From the NCBI GenBank assembly GCA_030671225.1, contig DAOVAE010000028.1, positions 1 to 9,561 of the forward strand: a stretch of DNA of 9,561 nt. The letters are read 5' to 3'. Shown here piece after piece: positions 6,520 through 9,561 of the stretch. Under the pieces are notes generated by a model. It ran no database searches. It was not told where the DNA came from and worked only from the letters and a program-made list of their open reading frames with translations. Each line of letters opens with the position of its first letter. Positions within the stretch are counted from its first letter, which is position 1. The position numbers and the translations under genes are program-made. The DNA is from Desulfobacteraceae bacterium. Its GTDB lineage: Bacteria; Desulfobacterota; Desulfobacteria; Desulfobacterales; UBA11574.

Positions 6520-6915
6520 ATGATGGAAAAAAGAAATTTTATGGTATATGTCATGATTGTGTTACTTCTTTCAATTTTGGCTGCCATCACTGCAAGTTCC
6601 CAAGAAGACGTAACAACGGTCCAGGACAGCGCCTTTACAGATCGGATGCGGTACACCGTCGTTTTTCTTCATGATGATCATAATGATAAAGATGAGATTG
6701 AAGATTGCTACGTATGCCATCATCTGTATGAAGAAGGGGAATTGGTTGAAGATGAAACATCAGAAGAAATGGAATGTTCAGAATGCCATGAACTTGGGAA
6801 TGACAAAAATCCTATCCCGCTTGTGGATACGTATCATTCTATGTGCAAGGGGTGTCATCTGAAAAATAAGGCAGGTCCGATCATGTGCAGCGAATGCCAT
6901 GTAAAACAAAAATAA
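6520..6915 (+). CDS. tmcA: TmcA, acidic tetraheme cytochrome c3 (type II), periplasmic
   Basis: This 131-aa exported multiheme cytochrome has an N-terminal signal peptide (MMEKRNF, then a hydrophobic core to about residue 22; cleavage probably near ITASS-QED). The mature part has four CXXCH heme sites: C63-H67, C86-H90, C109-H113 and C123-H127. The other axial ligands of a class III cytochrome c3 are present: H51 and H54 (FLHDDH), H68 (the His after the first CXXCH) and H106 (DTYHSMC). The chain is very acidic between residues 52 and 96, as in type II c3, which docks on the basic type I c3. It accepts periplasmic electrons from hydrogenase or formate dehydrogenase via type I c3 and hands them to TmcC. 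GAGG at 6511-6514 fits ATG 6520, and the adjacent ATG 6523 equally well. Classical c3 uses CX4CH for hemes 2 and 4; here all four are CXXCH. Confidence 0.94.
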   Translation: MMEKRNFMVYVMIVLLLSILAAITASSQEDVTTVQDSAFTDRMRYTVVFLHDDHNDKDEIEDCYVCHHLYEEGELVEDETSEEMECSECHELGNDKNPIPLVDTYHSMCKGCHLKNKAGPIMCSECHVKQK

Positions 6916-6957
6916 ATATTTTCAAGAAAGCATTTAAATAAAAGAAAGAGGTCTGCC

Positions 6958-7308
6958 ATGACAAAGAAAATACTGGTCGTTGATGATGATCCCATTATTG
7001 TTAAATACCTTGTCAACCTGTTTAATGACAATGGATACGAGACATGTACCGCTGCTTCGGGTGTGGAAGGACTTGACGTATTGAAAAAAGAGAAGCCTGA
7101 TCTGATTACACTCGATCTTGATATGCCCGAAGAATGGGGGCCAAGATTTTATCGTAAATTAACAAAGTATGAAGAATTTAAGGACATACCGGTTATTGTC
7201 ATCACCGGTCTGGCTGGACGTCATGCAATAAAAAAAGCCGTGGCGTATGTCAGCAAACCATTTGATCCGGAAAAGCTAATTGGAATCGTAAAATCGACAA
7301 TTGGTTGA
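6958..7308 (+). CDS. Stand-alone response regulator receiver protein (CheY-like), 116 aa
   Basis: A single REC domain fills the protein, with the acidic pocket D9-D10-D11, phospho-acceptor D53 (PDLITLDLDMP), switch residue T83 (VIVITGL) and lysine K100 (VSKPF). T83 and K100 are only 17 residues apart, compared with about 22 in CheY, so the alpha4 region is shortened. There is no DNA-binding domain, so it should act by protein contact or as a phosphate relay. It is related to the receiver gene before tmcD, suggesting an old duplication that now brackets the tmc genes. AGAGG lies just before the ATG. It is 42 bp from tmcA and 87 bp from the kinase gene, and is a likely partner of that kinase by inference. 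Confidence 0.93.
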   Translation: MTKKILVVDDDPIIVKYLVNLFNDNGYETCTAASGVEGLDVLKKEKPDLITLDLDMPEEWGPRFYRKLTKYEEFKDIPVIVITGLAGRHAIKKAVAYVSKPFDPEKLIGIVKSTIG

Positions 7309-7395
7309 CGGTTATGGCCCATTAAATTTAAACCCAAGATTCGACTCACCTAAACGAGCCCATATTATTTTAACCCTTTTCCAAAATAAGTAATA

Positions 7396-9336
7396 ATGAA
7401 CGAAAAAATATTATTAGTTGATGATGAAGAGGGTATCCGCAAGGTTTTAGGGATTTCTCTATCCGACTCCGGTTATAACGTTGTAACGGCTGAAAATGGT
7501 GAACAGGCCCTTAGCCTTTTCAAAAAAATAAAGCCGTCCATAGTCCTTACCGATATAAAAATGCCCGGTATGGACGGTATTGAGCTGCTACAAAAGATAA
7601 AACAAGCAAATCCGGATACGGAAGTCATTATGATTACCGGCCACGGAGACATGGATCTTGCCATCAAAAGCCTTAAGTATGAAGCCGTAGATTTTGTTAC
7701 CAAGCCGATCAACGATGATGTCCTCGAGATCGCGCTAAAAAGAGCCCGTGACAAGATTTTCATGCGGCAAAAATTAAAAGAATATACGGAAAACCTTGAA
7801 GACCTTGTACGTGAGAAATCCGCTCGGCTAATAGAAGTTGAAAGGCAGGTTGCTGTCGGCCAGGCTGTTGAAGGACTCTCGTCTGCTATAAAAGAAATTG
7901 CAGTCGGTTTTGAAGGCAACATAAAATATTTCAACGAGATGCCATGTTTTGTTTCTGTCCACAATCGCAATTTAAAGGTTGTCGCCACAAATCAGCTATA
8001 TAAGGAGCGATTGGGGGATAGGATTGGCGGCAATAGTTGGGAAATTTATAAAGGCCGTGCAGCGGATCAAGCAAAATGCCCTGTCGGAGAGACATTCAAA
8101 AGCAGAAAAGGCCGTCGAAGCAAAGAAACAGTCGTATATGTCAGCGGAGAAACCGTCCCTGTCATTGTACATACCGCACCGATTCGGAATAAGGATGGTA
8201 ACGTTGAATTGGTTATCGAAATATCAGCCGACACAACGGAAATAAGACGACTTCAGGAAGAGTTGCGAACCACACAACAGAGATACCATCAGCTTTTTGA
8301 TGAGGCGCCCTGCTATATTTCCGTTCAGGATAGATCGTTAAAGCTTGTAGCAGCGAACCGGCGGTTCAAAGAGGATTTCGACGAGAAGATCGGATCACAC
8401 TGTTACGAGGTTTATAAACACCAGCATGAGCCTTGTTCTGAGTGTCCGGTTGCAAAAACTTTTGAAGACGGAAAATCTCACCAGTCAGAGATGGTGGTGA
8501 CGTCAAAGACCGGAGAGCAGAACAATCTGCTTATATGGACTGCGCCCATTCGCGATGAGGCTGGAGAAATCAGCCAGGTAATGGAAATGTCGACAAATAT
8601 CACCCAGATTCGCAAACTTCAGGATCACCTCTCCGCTATAGGACTAAAGATCGGTTCCATTTCGCACGGTATTAAGGGGCTTTTGACCCGATTGGATGGC
8701 GGGATGTACCTTCTCGACTCAGGATTTGATAAGAAGAATGAAGAACTGATTAAAGAAGGATGGCATGTTGTGAGGCTTATGGTCGATCGTATTAGGAACA
8801 TGGTTCTTGATATACTCTATTTTGCAAAAGAGCGAGATCTGAAATGGGAGCGCGTTGATGTTTTAAGTTTGGCCGTTGAGGTTGTTCATACAGTGGAACC
8901 GAAAATTGAAGCTCAAAATATAAAGATTGTCAGTGATTTCGATGAGTCCATCGGAGAATTCGAGGTAGATGCCGCTGTTGTCCGCTCGGCACTTATCAAC
9001 GTACTTGAAAATGCCATTGATGCGTGCTTAGAAAAGGAGTCGGATAAATCGCATGAAATTGTCTTTGGTGTAAAACAGGATAATGATCATATCATTTTCG
9101 ATGTTACCGACACCGGTGTCGGTATGGATAAAGAGACCCGGGAAAATTTGTTCAATCTCTTCTTTTCATCCAAAGGGAACAAGGGGACAGGATTGGGGCT
9201 GTTTATATCCAACAATTTTATACGACAACATGGCGGCTCCATAACGGTGGATTCAACGCCGGGCAAAGGATCACATTTTTCTATTAAAATGCCAAAAATA
9301 CGACCGGAATCAGTTGAACATATTTCATGGGTATAA
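7396..9336 (+). CDS. Hybrid sensor histidine kinase, REC-PAS-PAS-HisKA-HATPase
   Basis: This 646-aa protein has no signal peptide or membrane helix, so it senses in the cytoplasm. An N-terminal receiver (1-120) has D9-D10, D53, T81 and K103. A coiled-coil segment follows (about 120-160). Two PAS domains lie at about 178-285 and 298-405. They resemble each other (MPCFVSV/APCYISV, EIYK/EVYK, TAPIR) and carry cysteines: C184 and C228 in the first, C306, C336, C347 and C350 (PCSECPV) in the second. The phospho-acceptor is H424 (SISHGIKG). The ATPase domain has the N box at N539 (ENAIDAC), the G1 box D572-TGVGMD and the G2 box G597-TGLGL. The N-terminal receiver suggests control by a second phosphate source. 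Candidate targets are the two stand-alone receivers. The Cys-rich PAS may sense redox state or bind metal. The ribosome binding site is weak. Confidence 0.94.
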   Translation: MNEKILLVDDEEGIRKVLGISLSDSGYNVVTAENGEQALSLFKKIKPSIVLTDIKMPGMDGIELLQKIKQANPDTEVIMITGHGDMDLAIKSLKYEAVDFVTKPINDDVLEIALKRARDKIFMRQKLKEYTENLEDLVREKSARLIEVERQVAVGQAVEGLSSAIKEIAVGFEGNIKYFNEMPCFVSVHNRNLKVVATNQLYKERLGDRIGGNSWEIYKGRAADQAKCPVGETFKSRKGRRSKETVVYVSGETVPVIVHTAPIRNKDGNVELVIEISADTTEIRRLQEELRTTQQRYHQLFDEAPCYISVQDRSLKLVAANRRFKEDFDEKIGSHCYEVYKHQHEPCSECPVAKTFEDGKSHQSEMVVTSKTGEQNNLLIWTAPIRDEAGEISQVMEMSTNITQIRKLQDHLSAIGLKIGSISHGIKGLLTRLDGGMYLLDSGFDKKNEELIKEGWHVVRLMVDRIRNMVLDILYFAKERDLKWERVDVLSLAVEVVHTVEPKIEAQNIKIVSDFDESIGEFEVDAAVVRSALINVLENAIDACLEKESDKSHEIVFGVKQDNDHIIFDVTDTGVGMDKETRENLFNLFFSSKGNKGTGLGLFISNNFIRQHGGSITVDSTPGKGSHFSIKMPKIRPESVEHISWV

Positions 9337-9419
9337 GATCACACCGCAATTGAGCGAAAGTCGAGGATGCGTCAGATCCGCGGCATCAAGGGTTAATCCT
9401 TAGTCGTCTACTGCGAACC
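9337..9419. other. Intergenic spacer after the kinase gene
   Basis: The 83 bp between the kinase stop and the foldback element contain no gene and no clear terminator. GATGC and GCATC (around 9367-9388) and AAGG and CCTT (9389-9402) could form small stems, but none is followed by a T-run. Confidence 0.5.
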
Positions 9420-9436
9420 GAGACCTTTGCAAAACG
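9420..9436 (+). repeat. Left terminal inverted repeat of the foldback element
   Basis: Seventeen bases that match the reverse complement of 9545-9561 with no mismatch. Confidence 0.85.
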
Positions 9437-9544
9437 TTCAATTTTGTTCAAGGCCAAGAAAGGCGAAAATTTTAACCACAGGAATACATTGAGTATTTTG
9501 AGGATTAAAATTTGAGCCTGACGCCGGAATTGGGCAAAAGGGGG

Positions 9545-9561
9545 CGTTTTGCAAAGGTCTC
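9545..9561 (-). repeat. Right terminal inverted repeat of the foldback element
   Basis: The mate of 9420-9436. It ends on the last base of the window, which suggests that the sequence was cut or an assembly broke at this repeat. Confidence 0.85.

Larger units (their letters stand above)
9420..9561. mobile_element. MITE-like foldback element, 142 bp, with perfect 17-bp terminal inverted repeats
   Basis: GAGACCTTTGCAAAACG (9420-9436) is the exact reverse complement of the last 17 bases (9545-9561). Inner segments are symmetric about the same centre to within 1 nt: AGGC (9461-9464) with GCCT (9516-9519), AAATTTTAA (9467-9475) with TTAAAATTT (9505-9513), and the central hairpin AATAC-ATTGA-GTATT (9483-9497). 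The element can therefore fold into one long hairpin and carries no gene. The arrangement is that of a non-autonomous transposable element moved in trans by a transposase that recognises these ends. Target-site duplication cannot be checked because the right flank is outside the window. When transcribed, the foldback could also end the operon transcript. Confidence 0.75.

Noticed and set aside
7473..7988. 171-codon minus-strand open frame within the kinase gene
   Set aside because: It lies opposite the receiver and linker of a clear histidine kinase, and its Ser/Arg-rich composition is typical of an antisense shadow.
9420..9561. CRISPR or full insertion sequence
   Set aside because: Only a single inverted pair is present, with no spaced direct repeats and no transposase coding capacity in 142 bp.

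Overview
The window looks like part of the chromosome of an anaerobic, sulfate-reducing Desulfobacterota (Deltaproteobacteria), probably Desulfobacterales-like. The basis is a recognisable Tmc (transmembrane electron-transfer complex) gene set: an acidic tetraheme cytochrome c3 (tmcA), an HdrD-like iron-sulfur protein (tmcB), a NarI/DsrM-like b-type membrane cytochrome (tmcC) and a tryptophan-rich repeat protein (tmcD). Base composition is moderate to AT-rich between genes. The genus cannot be fixed from sequence alone.

Layout: every supported gene is on the + strand. (1) 1-708 is the 3' part of a sigma-54 enhancer-binding regulator; the window opens inside its GAFTGA loop. (2) 709-1109 is a 400-bp regulatory gap. 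It holds two TGCA-N6-TGCA dyads just after the regulator's stop codon, a second TGCA pair further down, and a near-consensus sigma-54 promoter (-24/-12) at 1025-1041. (3) 1110-3035 encodes an unrecognised Cys-containing protein, a tandem universal stress protein and a stand-alone receiver protein. (4) 3134-6915 is tmcD-tmcC-tmcB-tmcA. (5) 6958-9336 encodes a second stand-alone receiver protein and a REC-PAS-PAS histidine kinase. (6) 9420-9561 is a foldback, MITE-like element with perfect 17-bp terminal inverted repeats; it ends exactly at the window edge.

How the parts may work together: family knowledge places TmcA in the periplasm, where it takes electrons from type I cytochrome c3 and hydrogenases. 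TmcC carries them across the membrane through two b hemes. TmcB and TmcD act on the cytoplasmic side and deliver reducing power toward sulfate reduction. The two receivers, the kinase and the Usp protein share the transcription unit or flank it. I infer that the sigma-54 regulator at the left switches on the whole block from the 1025-1041 promoter, and that the receivers and kinase tune the complex or its expression. As I recall, Desulfovibrio vulgaris keeps the same kinds of genes together around its tmc operon, but with tmcA first; here the tmc genes run D-C-B-A.

The least understood parts are the first gene of the operon, the two unusual receivers, the Cys-containing PAS domains of the kinase, and the operator array.
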